The translations under genes were made by a program, and so were the position numbers. The notes beneath the pieces are model-generated. The model had not been told where the DNA came from. It saw nothing but the letters and a program-made list of their open reading frames with translations, and ran no database searches. Of a DNA stretch of 64,000 nt, positions 1 through 8,668 are shown in pieces. This DNA comes from CAMAVH01 sp964628235 (GTDB lineage Bacteria > Pseudomonadota > Alphaproteobacteria > SMXQ01): the NCBI GenBank assembly GCA_964628235.1, contig CAZVLU010000012.1, forward strand, positions 12,848-76,847. Reading direction: 5' to 3'. Each line of letters opens with the position of its first letter. Position 1 is the stretch's first letter.

Positions 1-1063
1 CGCTCACCATGGACTCGAGCGCCGGTCCGGGCACGCGGTGGATGCCGTCCTTGTCAGCCGGCCGGCGTCCTTGCTGCAGCGGCGCCGACACGTAATAGCG
101 ATAGGCCTGCCCGCGCTTGCCGCGGGTGAAGGACGGGCTCATCGGCTGGCCGTCGCCATCGAAAATGCGCCCCGTCAGCGGCGCCCGCGTCGCTTGGTCT
201 TTGCCGGCCTCGTGACGGCGCTGATTGGCATCGAGCTTCTGCTGCACGGCGTCGAACAGGGCGGCATCGACGATGGGGAGATGTAGGCCGGGATGCGTCT
301 TGTCCTTATGGGTGATCAGCCCGAGATAGATCTGGTTGCGCAGCAGGTAGAACAAAGCGCCGCGATTGAGCGGCAGCCCGCCGAGGACCTTGCCGCCCTG
401 CGTAGTGCGCTGCTTCGAGCGAACGCCCTCGGCCTCCAGGCGGCGCTGCAGAGCATGGACCGAGCCCAGCTCAAGATAGGCCTCGAAGATCGAGCGGACC
501 GTGGCCGCCTCGGCCTCGTTCACGACAAGCGCGCGCGAGTTGTTCTGCGGCAGATCGTAGCCGAGCGGGACGTTGCCGCCCATCCACATGCCCTTCTGCT
601 TGGAGGCCGCGATCTTGTCGCGGATGCGCTCGCCGGTCACCTCGCGCTCGAATTGGGCGAAGGACAGCAGCACATTGAGCGTCAAGCGGCCCATGCTCGA
701 TGTGGTGTTGAAGGCCTGGGTAACGCTGACGAAGCTGATCTCGTGGCGGTCGAACAGTTCGACCATGCGGGCGAAGTCCGCCAGAGAGCGGGTCAGCCGG
801 TCGATCTTATAGACCACCACCACGTCGACCTTGCCGGCGGCGATGTCGGCCAGAAGGCGCCGCAGCGCCGGCCGCTCCATTGAGCCGCCCGACCAGCCGC
901 CGTCGTCATAGAGGGCGGGAAGGGCGCGCCAACCTTCGCTCTTCTGGCTTTTGACAAAGGCCTCGCAAGCCTCGCGTTGGGCATCGAGTGAGTTGAACGC
1001 CTGGTCGAGCCCTTCCTCAGTGCTTTTACGGGTATAGAGCGCGCAGCGCTTGATCGCCTTCAT
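1..1063 (-). CDS. Large serine recombinase (resolvase/invertase family), C-terminus beyond window edge
   Basis: Site-specific DNA recombinase that would cut and rejoin att-type sites through an N-terminal catalytic serine. I translated it directly because it has no stop inside the window. The N-terminus reads MKAIKRCALYTRKSTEEG, with the catalytic Ser in the TRKST motif near residue 14. VVVYKIDRLTRSL (about residue 80) and LNVLLSFAQFERE are the conserved resolvase-core segments, followed by a recombinase domain (GNVPLGYDL, then the LLRNQIYLG type of segment). At least 354 codons are visible. The ATG overlaps the stop of the upstream DUF2924 gene as ATGA, so the genes are co-translated. This trio is a recurrent alphaproteobacterial integrative or phage-like locus (family knowledge). 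The family call is secure; the att site cannot be seen. Confidence 0.9.
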   Translation of the reverse strand, partial: MKAIKRCALYTRKSTEEGLDQAFNSLDAQREACEAFVKSQKSEGWRALPALYDDGGWSGGSMERPALRRLLADIAAGKVDVVVVYKIDRLTRSLADFARMVELFDRHEISFVSVTQAFNTTSSMGRLTLNVLLSFAQFEREVTGERIRDKIAASKQKGMWMGGNVPLGYDLPQNNSRALVVNEAEAATVRSIFEAYLELGSVHALQRRLEAEGVRSKQRTTQGGKVLGGLPLNRGALFYLLRNQIYLGLITHKDKTHPGLHLPIVDAALFDAVQQKLDANQRRHEAGKDQATRAPLTGRIFDGDGQPMSPSFTRGKRGQAYRYYVSAPLQQGRRPADKDGIHRVPGPALESMVS

Positions 1064-1467
1064 GGACGATCACGCAGGCCGAAGAAGCGCGGTCCGTTCC
1101 AGCGCACTCCCGCGATGGCGGTCGCGGCGGCCGACAAGCTCGGATAGAGCCGACCCTGCCAGCGAAAGCCCGCCGCCTCAACCTCCACCTCGACGGTGCG
1201 GCCCTGCCATTCGCGCCGGAGCCGCGCGCCGACGCCCAGTTGCAGCCCCTCGGCCGCGACCGCACCGCGGCGCTTGATTTGTCGGCGCGTGGCGCGGTCG
1301 AGAGCGCCCAGCATCTCGGCCTGAAGCCGCCAAGCCAGCATCAGCCGCATAAGCTCGGCCGAGCGCAGCGGCGGCGGCGCGCCATAGCGTGCCTGCCAGA
1401 TGGCACGCAGCCCCTCAAGGTCGAGGCTTCTGAGAGCCTCGACCTCGCGCACCACCGCGTCGCTCAT
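1060..1467 (-). CDS. DUF2924 family protein
   Basis: Small protein of about 135 residues, unknown biochemical role, regularly found next to serine recombinases in Alphaproteobacteria. The start chosen is MSDAVVREVEALRSLD because it overlaps the DUF3489 stop as ATGA; a longer frame upstream lies inside the DUF3489 gene. Recognisable features are the LRAIWQARYGAPPP segment near the N-terminus, a central LRREWQGRTVEVEV strand and a C-terminal RLYPSLSAAATAIAGV plus WNGPRFFGL motif, typical of DUF2924. It overlaps the recombinase start by four bases, so it is the middle gene of a three-gene operon. A DNA-binding or accessory recombination role is only inferred from context. Confidence 0.85.
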   Translation of the reverse strand: MSDAVVREVEALRSLDLEGLRAIWQARYGAPPPLRSAELMRLMLAWRLQAEMLGALDRATRRQIKRRGAVAAEGLQLGVGARLRREWQGRTVEVEVEAAGFRWQGRLYPSLSAAATAIAGVRWNGPRFFGLRDRP

Positions 1468-1787
1468 CGTTTGCCTCCGCTGCGATAGCGGCGCACCCCA
1501 TCGATCTTCTCGGAGGCGATGGTCATACCGCGACGCTTGAGCGCCCCGGCGAGCGCGCCGCGAACCGAATGGGCCTGCCACTCGGTTGCCGACATCATCT
1601 CGGCGATGCTGGCGCCACTCGGCCGCAACAGCAATGCGGCCAGCCGGTCGAGCTTGCTGGCGGACGCGGGCAGGGCGGGCGGTGTGGCAGGCCCCGCCTT
1701 GGCCTTGCGCGGACGGGGTTTGCCGGGCTTTGCGGTCTTGGAATCGGGCTTCGGATTAGCCTTCAGATTCGGCTTCACATCGGTCAT
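1464..1787 (-). CDS. DUF3489 domain protein
   Basis: Protein of 107 residues. The first 45 residues are a low-complexity Lys/Pro/Ala-rich tail; the last 60 form a winged-helix-like DUF3489 domain: KLDRLAALLLRPSGAS, then IAEMMSATEWQAHSVRGAL, then LKRRGMTIASEKIDGVRRY. The basic tail plus the small domain suggests DNA binding, but no function is established here. It is the first gene of the recombinase operon, and its stop overlaps the DUF2924 start as ATGA. On the minus strand, the sequence just 5' of the ATG contains GGAGATCGAA, a plausible ribosome-binding site. Confidence 0.82.
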   Translation of the reverse strand: MTDVKPNLKANPKPDSKTAKPGKPRPRKAKAGPATPPALPASASKLDRLAALLLRPSGASIAEMMSATEWQAHSVRGALAGALKRRGMTIASEKIDGVRRYRSGGKR

Positions 1788-1943
1788 TTCGATCTCCTCG
1801 CTAAGGCGACGGCAAGAGCGCCGCCGCTACCGCAAAGAGCCCGTCAGGCCGGGAGGGGTCCAATGACGCTTCGTTGCGGCGGGAAGTCGAGAGCAATCAA
1901 AAGCGCTTGATGTTCATGTTATGTTCTTTTATAATATGCCCTT

Positions 1944-2172
1944 ATGGATAGGCCCGCTTGTACAGCCCCGACCGTTCTCACGGTCACCTATTGGCCGGTC
2001 GAGAACCTCGTTCCGGACCCCCGCAATGTGCGCACGCACCCCAAACGCCAGATCGATCAGATCGTCTCCTCGATCAAGAGCTTCGGCTTCGGCTTCACCA
2101 GCCCGATCCTGATCGATCCAGACGGCGCCATCATCGCCGGGCATGGTCGGCTTCTCGCCGCCAAGGCCAGGC
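1944..2172 (+). pseudogene. ParB-like nuclease domain protein, N-terminal fragment
   Basis: From the ATG the frame reads a ParB N-terminal domain: NLVPDPRNVRTHPKRQIDQ, SIKSFGFGFTSPILID, then AIIAGHGRLLAAK. These are the family's signature strands. In Alphaproteobacteria such a domain usually opens a ParB-DNA methylase protein encoded beside the recombinase locus. Homology stops abruptly after the GHGRLLAAK motif (about residue 76), and the following sequence belongs to an IclR-type fragment in another frame. The gene is therefore truncated by a recombination junction near 2172-2183, and no function is expected to remain. Confidence 0.75.
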
Positions 2173-2182
2173 TACATTCCCT

Positions 2183-2341
2183 TCCCAAACCTTGCGCGAC
2201 ATGTTCTCCGGGGCGGCGCTTCCGCATGTCACCGGGAGGACGATCAAAACACGGAGCCAATTCGATCGTCAGCTAAAAAGCATCCGGGAAAGCGGCTACG
2301 CGTAGCAATCTGCCGAGTGGCGTGCGCCATAAACGCGACCG
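2183..2341 (+). pseudogene. IclR-type regulator C-terminal fragment
   Basis: The frame ending at the TAG at 2303 reads TLRDMFSGAALPHVTGRTIK and then DRQLKSIRESGYA, which resembles the end of the effector domain of IclR regulators. After the stop the same frame continues QSAEWRAP before a second stop, matching the family's usual GYA-x-(n)-GEWRA continuation, so the TAG is an internal lesion in a remnant. No N-terminal HTH is present. IclR regulators commonly control aromatic catabolism, so this may be what is left of the regulator of the gene cluster starting 40 bases downstream (inference). Confidence 0.55.
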
Positions 2342-2382
2342 TGCTAGCCTCACAGATATTTTGACAAGTTGAGGACCGTTTG

Positions 2383-3348
2383 ATGGCTGACGTTTTGGAT
2401 GTTGTGGTCTCATCCGTGAAGACCGAGGCTCATTGCATCAAATCCTGGGAGTTTCGTCTGCCGGGAGGCGGCGATTTGCCATCGTTCACAGCAGGCGCTC
2501 ACATTGATCTTCATCTCGGCAACGGGATGATTCGCAGCTACTCACTCTGCAATTCGCCAGCCGAGGCGGCGCGTTATGTCGTCGCCATCAATAAGGATGC
2601 AAACAGCCGCGGCGGATCGAAGTACATCCATGAAACCCTAAAGACCGGGGATACAATCAAGATTTCGCGTCCGCGAAACAATTTTCCGCTCGCGGAAAAT
2701 GCTTCACACACGCTTTTGATCGCCGGAGGCATCGGCATTACGCCGATGCTAAGCATGATGCATCGCTTGAAAGCGCTGGGACGTTCCTGGGAGCTTCATT
2801 ACAGCGCGCGCACTAGGGAGCTGTGCGCTTTTCAGGACGAACTGCAGAGCTTCGAGTGCGGCAATCCGCAGCGCGTGCATATTAACTACGACCATGAAGC
2901 CGGCAATGCGCCGACGGACATCGCGGCGCTGCTTCGCACCGCAAGCGACCAGACGCATTTTTACTGCTGCGGTCCGAACGGCATGCTTAAGGCGTTCGAA
3001 GAGGCGGCCCGCGCGACTAGCATCTCTCCTGAGCGGGTCCACGTTGAATATTTCACGGCGAAGGAAGAGACCGCTGTGGAGGGGGGCTTCGCGGTAGTGT
3101 TGCGTAAGAGCGCTCTCACGCTCGAGGTGCAGGCTGGTCATACCATTCTCGACGCTTTGATTGCGCATCAGGTCGACGTTCCCTTCTCTTGCATGGAGGG
3201 GATCTGCGGAACTTGCGTCGTAGAGGTGCTAGAAGGTGTGCCGGATCATCGCGACTCAGTCCTCACGCCGCAGGAACGCGCTTCGAACAAGAAAATCACG
3301 GTTTGCTGCTCGGGCAGCAAAACAGCCCGCCTTGTTCTCGATCTTTGA
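2383..3348 (+). CDS. PDR/VanB-type ferredoxin reductase component of a Rieske oxygenase
   Basis: Passes electrons from NAD(P)H through flavin to a plant-type 2Fe-2S cluster and on to an oxygenase. Domain order is flavin-binding barrel (residues 5-100, motif RSYSL near 52), nucleotide-binding domain (105-220; GGIGITPM near 114, CGPNGM near 194), then C-terminal ferredoxin domain (235-321; cluster ligands in FSCMEGICGTC and a final Cys in VCCSG). This order and the length of 321 aa fit the phthalate dioxygenase reductase/vanillate demethylase reductase family. A TTG sits directly before the ATG; I prefer the ATG at 2383 because GAGG lies 8 bases upstream. The oxygenase partner is presumably the next gene. 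Confidence 0.92.
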   Translation: MADVLDVVVSSVKTEAHCIKSWEFRLPGGGDLPSFTAGAHIDLHLGNGMIRSYSLCNSPAEAARYVVAINKDANSRGGSKYIHETLKTGDTIKISRPRNNFPLAENASHTLLIAGGIGITPMLSMMHRLKALGRSWELHYSARTRELCAFQDELQSFECGNPQRVHINYDHEAGNAPTDIAALLRTASDQTHFYCCGPNGMLKAFEEAARATSISPERVHVEYFTAKEETAVEGGFAVVLRKSALTLEVQAGHTILDALIAHQVDVPFSCMEGICGTCVVEVLEGVPDHRDSVLTPQERASNKKITVCCSGSKTARLVLDL

Positions 3349-3534
3349 CCGGAGCGGACTTAGCAGGTGCATTCATTGACTCTGAATCAACGTTGACCGA
3401 TCTATACGTGTTGCCTATCTCTCTCGATGCCGAAGGGCACATCGCTTAGCGCCCGCTTAAAGCCGCGGCTCTAATGGTCGGAAGCGCGGGACTCTTGCGC
3501 AGAATCACCCAGCCTACGTGAAGGAGATCAGAGC

Positions 3535-4845
3535 ATGACACCTGAGCAGAAGATCGGCATGCTGCGCGAACAGAACGAGCTGCTGACCAGGACTGGCCTG
3601 GGGTCTGTGATGGGGGACCTATTCCGGCGCTACTGGCTGCCGGCTCTGTTGGCGGAAGAGCTGCCTAAACCCGATTGCGATCCGGTGCGCGTCCGCTTGC
3701 TCTCGGAAGATCTGATCGCGTTTCGCGACACTGCGGGGCGTCTGGGGCTGATCGACCAGTTCTGTGCTCACCGCGGCGTGTCGCTGTGGTTCGGGCGCAA
3801 CGAGGAGGGCGGGCTGCGTTGCCCGTACCATGGTTGGAAATTCGATGTCAGCGGTCAGTGCACCGAAGTGCCGTCGCAGCCCGCCCAAACGGGCTTCTGC
3901 CAGAAGATCAAGCTCAAGTCTTATCCGCTCGTCGAGCGCGGCGGTATCTTGTGGACCTACATGGGGCCGCCGGAGCATCAGCCCGAATTGCCGGAGTTCG
4001 AATTCGCCTTGGTCGGCCCGCGTCAGCGCTTCATCTCGAAACGGCTGCAGGAGAACAACTATCTTCAGGCGATGGAAGGTGGCATCGATTCCAGCCACTC
4101 CGCCTGGCTGCACCGCGGCGAGTTGAAGAGGGATCCCTTATTCAAGATCGCAGGCAAGAGCAAAGAATACAGCATGGCTGACTTCCACGTGCAGTTTGAA
4201 GTCGTGGAGTCGGAAAGCGGTCTCTGGATCGGCTCGCGTCGTAAGGCAGATAACGGCAACTTCTACTGGCGCGTCACGCAGTGGGTCATGCCCTGCTTCA
4301 CGGCGGTTCCTCCGCACGGCGACCAGTCCTCCATCCACGGACATTTCTGGGTTCCGATCGATGACGAGCATTGTTGGGCGTGGAGCTACAACTACCACCC
4401 GCAGCGCGATCTCACCGAGGAAGAGGTCGGCTACATGAAGGACGGGTATGGCGTCCATGTGAAGCTCATTCCGGGCACTTACATTCCTGTCGCCAACAAG
4501 GACAACGACTATCTGATGGATCGCGCGTCGCAACGGGCGGGCGTCTCGTTCAGCGGTATCGACGGCATCGCCATCCAGGATTCTTCTCTGCAGGAGAGCA
4601 TGGGGCCGATCCAAGATCGCACAAAGGAGAACCTGGTCGCCGCCGACAAGGGTGTGATCATGGCCCGCCAGCAGCTCAAGAAGGCGGCGCTGGCTTTGCA
4701 GAAGGGCATCGAGCCGCCAGCCCTGGACCCCGCTACTCATCGGGTGCGGCCGGCGGCGTTGGTGCTTCCGCCCGACGTGTCATTCAAGGACGGGGCGCGG
4801 GAGGCTTTGAAGATGAGCGCAGAGCGCAAGCCCGTCGCCGTGTAG
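3535..4845 (+). CDS. Rieske non-haem iron oxygenase, phthalate 4,5-dioxygenase-like oxygenase component
   Basis: Oxygenase (436 aa) predicted to hydroxylate or demethylate an aromatic carboxylate. The N-terminal Rieske domain carries CAHRG (near 77) and CPYHGWKF (near 96), the Cys-x-His and Cys-x2-His cluster ligands. The catalytic domain has GIDSSHSAWLHR near 183-194, giving the two His ligands of the mononuclear iron and the bridging Asp. Length and the opening TRTG...GDLFRRYWLPA segment match the group that includes phthalate 4,5-dioxygenase, which needs only a reductase and no beta subunit. AAGGAG lies 8 bases before the ATG. The substrate is not determined; the decarboxylase-like gene downstream favours a phthalate-like compound (inference). 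Confidence 0.92.
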   Translation: MTPEQKIGMLREQNELLTRTGLGSVMGDLFRRYWLPALLAEELPKPDCDPVRVRLLSEDLIAFRDTAGRLGLIDQFCAHRGVSLWFGRNEEGGLRCPYHGWKFDVSGQCTEVPSQPAQTGFCQKIKLKSYPLVERGGILWTYMGPPEHQPELPEFEFALVGPRQRFISKRLQENNYLQAMEGGIDSSHSAWLHRGELKRDPLFKIAGKSKEYSMADFHVQFEVVESESGLWIGSRRKADNGNFYWRVTQWVMPCFTAVPPHGDQSSIHGHFWVPIDDEHCWAWSYNYHPQRDLTEEEVGYMKDGYGVHVKLIPGTYIPVANKDNDYLMDRASQRAGVSFSGIDGIAIQDSSLQESMGPIQDRTKENLVAADKGVIMARQQLKKAALALQKGIEPPALDPATHRVRPAALVLPPDVSFKDGAREALKMSAERKPVAV

Positions 4846-4907
4846 TGGCGCTCCGGCGCCGTGCCAACTGACCCGCGGCCCTTTCAAGCGATCAACACGG
4901 ACAAGAG

Positions 4908-6023
4908 ATGACGACGATGACTGATAGAGTAAAAGCGGCCGTGGCGCTTGAAGGCAAGAAGGTCGAGGTGCGCGAATTTGAGCGCCCCACGCCAGGGCCC
5001 GAGCATGGTCTTCTCAAGGTCGAGACGACCGGCGTTTGCGGCAGCGACTGGCCGTTCTACCTGAATTCCCCCAAGGTCAAAGGACCGCTGATTCTCGGAC
5101 ACGAAACCGTCGGTATCGTGGAAGAGCTCGGCGGCTCCGTTCCTTGGGGGGTTAAGGAGGGCGACCGCGTGGCTCTTGAGGAGTACATCCCTTGCGGCCG
5201 CTGCCACTACTGCTATAGCGGCGACTTCCGCCTTTGCAATCAGACGGATCTTAAGATCGGCGCGCTGCGTTACGGTTTGATGCCGGTCGCATCCGCGCCC
5301 GCCTTATGGGGCGGTTTCAGCCAATATCAGCATCTCCATCCAAACACGGTTTTCCACAAGATCCCGTCGCACCTGCCATCCACGACGGCAGCCATGGCCT
5401 TGCCGTTCGGCAACGGCGTCGAGTGGACTTACCTGCAAGGCAAGGCTGGCATCGGCGAAACGGTCATGATCCAGGGGCCCGGACAACAGGGCCTTGCCTG
5501 CGTGGTCGCGGCTAAGGAGGCCGGGGCGGCGTGCGTCATCATCAGCGGCCTCGGCACCCCGACCGACCGCTTTCGTCTCGAAATCGCCCAGAAACTCGGC
5601 GCTGATTACACGATCAACATCGACGAGCAAGACCTACTCGATACCGTCTCCGACATCACTGGCGGCGAAATGGCCAATCTCGTCGTCGACTGTTCGTCCG
5701 GTGGGCCGGCCACCGTGGTATCTGCCATTCGCCTGGCAGCCAAGCGGGGGCGCGTGATGCTGTGCGGTCAGAAGCAGCGGCCAATCCCGGAATTCGACAG
5801 CGATATTCTGGCCGCGCGCTTCATCACCGTGAAAGGCATGCGCGGTCATAGCTATCAAGCAGTCGAAACGGCCATCCAAATCATGGCCTCAGGCCGATAT
5901 CCCGTCGAGGCGATGAGCACGCACAAGTTCGGTCTCGGATCCGTCGACGAAGCCTTGCGGACTGTGGGCGGCGAAGGATTGCCGAAGGCCTTGCATTGCA
6001 CCGTCAACCCTTGGCAGGACTAG
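4908..6023 (+). CDS. Zinc-dependent medium-chain alcohol dehydrogenase
   Basis: NAD(P)-dependent dehydrogenase of 371 aa. Catalytic zinc ligands are visible in VCGSDWPF (about residue 44) and GHETVG (about 65). The structural zinc loop is CGRCHYCYSGDFRLC (about 95-109). The nucleotide-binding fold begins at MIQGPGQQGLACVV (about 190). In the context of the preceding Rieske oxygenase it may oxidise an alcohol or dihydrodiol intermediate, but MDR substrates cannot be read from sequence. It follows the oxygenase by 62 bases and precedes the COG0523 GTPase by 11. A second in-frame ATG lies three codons after the chosen start. Confidence 0.9.
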   Translation: MTTMTDRVKAAVALEGKKVEVREFERPTPGPEHGLLKVETTGVCGSDWPFYLNSPKVKGPLILGHETVGIVEELGGSVPWGVKEGDRVALEEYIPCGRCHYCYSGDFRLCNQTDLKIGALRYGLMPVASAPALWGGFSQYQHLHPNTVFHKIPSHLPSTTAAMALPFGNGVEWTYLQGKAGIGETVMIQGPGQQGLACVVAAKEAGAACVIISGLGTPTDRFRLEIAQKLGADYTINIDEQDLLDTVSDITGGEMANLVVDCSSGGPATVVSAIRLAAKRGRVMLCGQKQRPIPEFDSDILAARFITVKGMRGHSYQAVETAIQIMASGRYPVEAMSTHKFGLGSVDEALRTVGGEGLPKALHCTVNPWQD

Positions 6024-6034
6024 AGTTCCGACGG

Positions 6035-7105
6035 ATGCCTGTCACCAATCAGATCCCGATCCTGCTGCTCACAGGCTTTCTTGGTAGCGGGAAGACGACT
6101 CTGCTCCAGAATCTGCTGCACCATCCGCAAATGGCCGATACCGCCGTGATCATCAACGAGCTCGGCGAAATTGGCCTCGATCATCATCTCGTGCAGGGCG
6201 CGATCGAAACGGTCCTCGTTCTTGAGAACGGCTGCGTCTGCTGCAATGTCCGTGACGATTTTGTCGGGGTGCTGAACAAACTGTTTTGGGATCGGCTTCA
6301 CCACAAGATTCCCAAGTTTTCCCGGCTAATCCTCGAGACCACAGGCGTAGCCAAGCCGGGGCCTATCGTCAACGCGATCTTTGCCGATCCGCTCATCGCG
6401 GAGCGTTTTTCTCTTGAAGGCATCGTAACCACTGTTGACGCGGTATTGGCCGATCGGCAGCTCGACGAGTACCAAGAGGCAGTCGAGCAGGTGCGCATGG
6501 CCGACATATTGCTCGTCACCAAAACGGATCTGGTCGCGCCGCCGCTGGCCGACGTCCTTGAGCGCCGTTTGCACCGGCTTAATTCATGGGCCGCGCGAGA
6601 AAAGGTCGCGCAAGGACAGATCACGCCCGACCGGCTTTTCGGCCTCAACAAAGCCGCTCATGAAAGGGCGGTGCTCCGACCGGCGCTCGAAGCAGCTCAC
6701 GACCATGACCACGGTCTCGATCACGGCAATGCGCATGATCACGCATCTGCGCACGAGAAGCCTTTGCAGAGTTTTGCCGTGCGGTTGCCGCGTGAGATGT
6801 CGGGCGAAATCCTGATGTCCGCGCTCGCGGGAATTACCAGCGAGTTTGGCCACAAACTGCTCCGAATTAAAGGTATCGTCGGGCTGGCAGGGGGCGAGGG
6901 GCCATCCATCGTCCAGGTCGTCGGCACCACGATTTTTCCTCTGCAAGCTGCGCCGCCAAACAGCGATGCCAGCCAAGAGCCCTACCTGATCTTTATCGCC
7001 GACGACATCGATCCTGCGAAGGTCTGCCAATCGCTGGAGAGGCGGTCCATCGCGCTGTCTCGCTACTCGACTGGTCCGTTGCTGGCCGATACCAGAACCA
7101 ATTAA
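6035..7105 (+). CDS. CobW/COG0523 family metallochaperone-type GTPase
   Basis: P-loop GTPase of about 356 aa. Walker A is GFLGSGKTT (residues 13-21), the metal-binding ENGCVCCNVR motif is near 65-74, and VTKTDLV provides the NKxD-type base-recognition motif. A histidine-rich linker (HDHDHGLDHGNAHDH, about 222-236) precedes the C-terminal CobW_C domain, the usual pattern for members that deliver zinc or another metal. I start at MPVTNQIPI (6035), because the upstream extension runs into the dehydrogenase gene. Placement between a zinc dehydrogenase and metal-dependent ring-cleavage genes suggests metallation of a pathway enzyme; this is inference. Confidence 0.9.
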   Translation: MPVTNQIPILLLTGFLGSGKTTLLQNLLHHPQMADTAVIINELGEIGLDHHLVQGAIETVLVLENGCVCCNVRDDFVGVLNKLFWDRLHHKIPKFSRLILETTGVAKPGPIVNAIFADPLIAERFSLEGIVTTVDAVLADRQLDEYQEAVEQVRMADILLVTKTDLVAPPLADVLERRLHRLNSWAAREKVAQGQITPDRLFGLNKAAHERAVLRPALEAAHDHDHGLDHGNAHDHASAHEKPLQSFAVRLPREMSGEILMSALAGITSEFGHKLLRIKGIVGLAGGEGPSIVQVVGTTIFPLQAAPPNSDASQEPYLIFIADDIDPAKVCQSLERRSIALSRYSTGPLLADTRTN

Positions 7106-7127
7106 CCCTTGCCCAGAAAGGCGTCTA

Positions 7128-7575
7128 ATGTCCTCCGAGAATTTGGTGATTGATCCGGTGCTGCGCACGGAAATCGAAGCGCTGATCATTGAGCATGCTT
7201 GGCCTGTCGACCACAACGAATCCTACCGCCTCGCCGATCTGTACACTGAGAACGGTCGCCTGCTCGGCGTCGGATCGGACAAGGTGGGCCGCAAGGCGCT
7301 GACGGAGTATGGCGCCGAGCGCGCCGGGATGGCAAAGCGCACGGCTCGTCATGTCATCAACAACATCCGCTTGATCCGGGAGGGTGAAACCCGGATCAGC
7401 GGGGCCAGCATCATCATCCTATTTCGCGCAGATGGAGAAGAGCGCGCGCCGGCGGATCCTAATCGCGGTCGCGGACTGCCTCGAGAAATATGAGAAATGC
7501 GCGGACGGGCGCTGGCGTATCGCGGAACGCAAGATCGTCCTCGTTTTCGAATCGGAAGCCCATAAAGCCGGTTGA
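7128..7575 (+). pseudogene. SnoaL/NTF2-like protein, frameshifted
   Basis: The first frame reads MSSENLVIDPVLRTEIEAL and continues to ILFRADGE. It then loses homology and stops at 7493. The +1 frame resumes with IAVADCLEKYEKCADGRWR and ends FESEAHKAG at 7575. Placed against the intact paralogue at 35247, the two pieces join near ALPIAVGEW and share the FES-AHK ending, so one extra base lies around 7458-7462. The family is a small cone-shaped NTF2-like fold used as isomerase, dehydratase or small oxygenase subunit. It is either a decayed gene or an assembly error; the rest of the sequence is well conserved, so both are possible. Confidence 0.75.
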
Positions 7576-7633
7576 TCGCCGGCGCCTCCGCCGCGATTAG
7601 CGGCTCGACTTCAATTCGTTGATGGATCTTCGG

Positions 7634-8638
7634 ATGTCAAAACTCTCTCTCAGCTACGCCGGCCATTTTTCGGACCGCGTCCAGGATCTTTATTACGGAG
7701 TCGTGAAGCCTGAAGCGATCGACCTGTGCTTCGTGCCGTTGCAGCCGTTCCAGGCCTTCAATCGATTCCTGCGCGGAGAGTTTCACTGCGGTGAAATGTC
7801 CTTCTCGACTTTTACGATTATGACGGCGCAAGCCAAAGTAAAGGGCGAGAGCTTGCCGTTCGTCGGCATTCCGGCTTTCCCCTCGCGGACGTTCCGGCAC
7901 GGCGCCATTTACGTAAACCGCAAGTCAAACATTCGCCAGCCGCAGGATTTGAACGGAAAAAGGATCGGCGTTCCGGAATATCATATGACTGCCGCCGTGT
8001 GGGCGCGCGGGATGCTGATGCATGAGTACGGAATCGATCCCGCCACGATTAAGTGGACGACCGGCGGCATCAAGGATCCGGGCCGCAAGCCGATGATCTC
8101 AATCGATATCCCCAATGTCGACATTCGCCATGAGTCCAAGAAATCGCTGAACGATATGCTGGTGGCTGGCGAACTCGACGCCATGATAGCACCGCAGCAT
8201 CCCCCGGCTTTGCGCGCCGGACATCCGGACCTCGGTCTGCTCTTCCCTGATAATGTCAGCGTCGAGCAGGCCTACGTTCGCAAGACGGGCTTGTTTCCGA
8301 TCATGCATGTCGTCGTCATCCGGCGCGATGTCTACGAGCAGCATCCGTGGGTGGCGCTCAGCCTTTTCGAGGCTTTCGAGCGCGCCAAGAACAACTGTCT
8401 CGAACGCTTGAGCGTCGAAGAGCCGCCGGCCGTCTCGATTCCCTGGGCCTATCAGCTGGGGCGCGCCGTGGTCGAGATGCGTGGCAAGGACTTCTGGCCT
8501 TACGGGGTCGAAGGCAATCTCAAGGAGATCGAGGCGCTCTGCCAATACACCTGGGAGCAGGGGCTGGTGCCGACGAAAGTCGAGGTCGCCGACCTCTTCC
8601 CTGTCGGCTTCACCCGCGAGGGATCGCTACAGCTCTAA
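7634..8638 (+). CDS. 4,5-dihydroxyphthalate decarboxylase-like / periplasmic-binding-fold protein
   Basis: Protein of about 334 residues with the fold shared by substrate-binding proteins and 4,5-dihydroxyphthalate decarboxylase (Pht5-like). Key stretches are the opening LSLSYAGHFSDRV, CGEMSFSTF (about 55), GKRIGVPEYHMTAAVWARG (about 110-128), MIAPQHPPAL (about 183) and GLFPIMHVVVIRRD (about 218). There is no signal peptide, which favours a cytoplasmic enzyme over a transporter protein. After a phthalate-type dioxygenase a decarboxylase is the expected enzyme. The start at 7634 (MSKLSL) fits family N-termini; an in-frame ATG at 7622 is an alternative. A paralogue lies at 23405. Confidence 0.8.
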   Translation: MSKLSLSYAGHFSDRVQDLYYGVVKPEAIDLCFVPLQPFQAFNRFLRGEFHCGEMSFSTFTIMTAQAKVKGESLPFVGIPAFPSRTFRHGAIYVNRKSNIRQPQDLNGKRIGVPEYHMTAAVWARGMLMHEYGIDPATIKWTTGGIKDPGRKPMISIDIPNVDIRHESKKSLNDMLVAGELDAMIAPQHPPALRAGHPDLGLLFPDNVSVEQAYVRKTGLFPIMHVVVIRRDVYEQHPWVALSLFEAFERAKNNCLERLSVEEPPAVSIPWAYQLGRAVVEMRGKDFWPYGVEGNLKEIEALCQYTWEQGLVPTKVEVADLFPVGFTREGSLQL

Positions 8639-8668
8639 ATCGAACGGCATGAACGCAAGGAGCGCAGG

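Noticed and set aside
573..984. Open frames on both strands inside the recombinase gene
   Set aside because: They are frame shadows; only the minus-strand frame from 1063 carries resolvase motifs.
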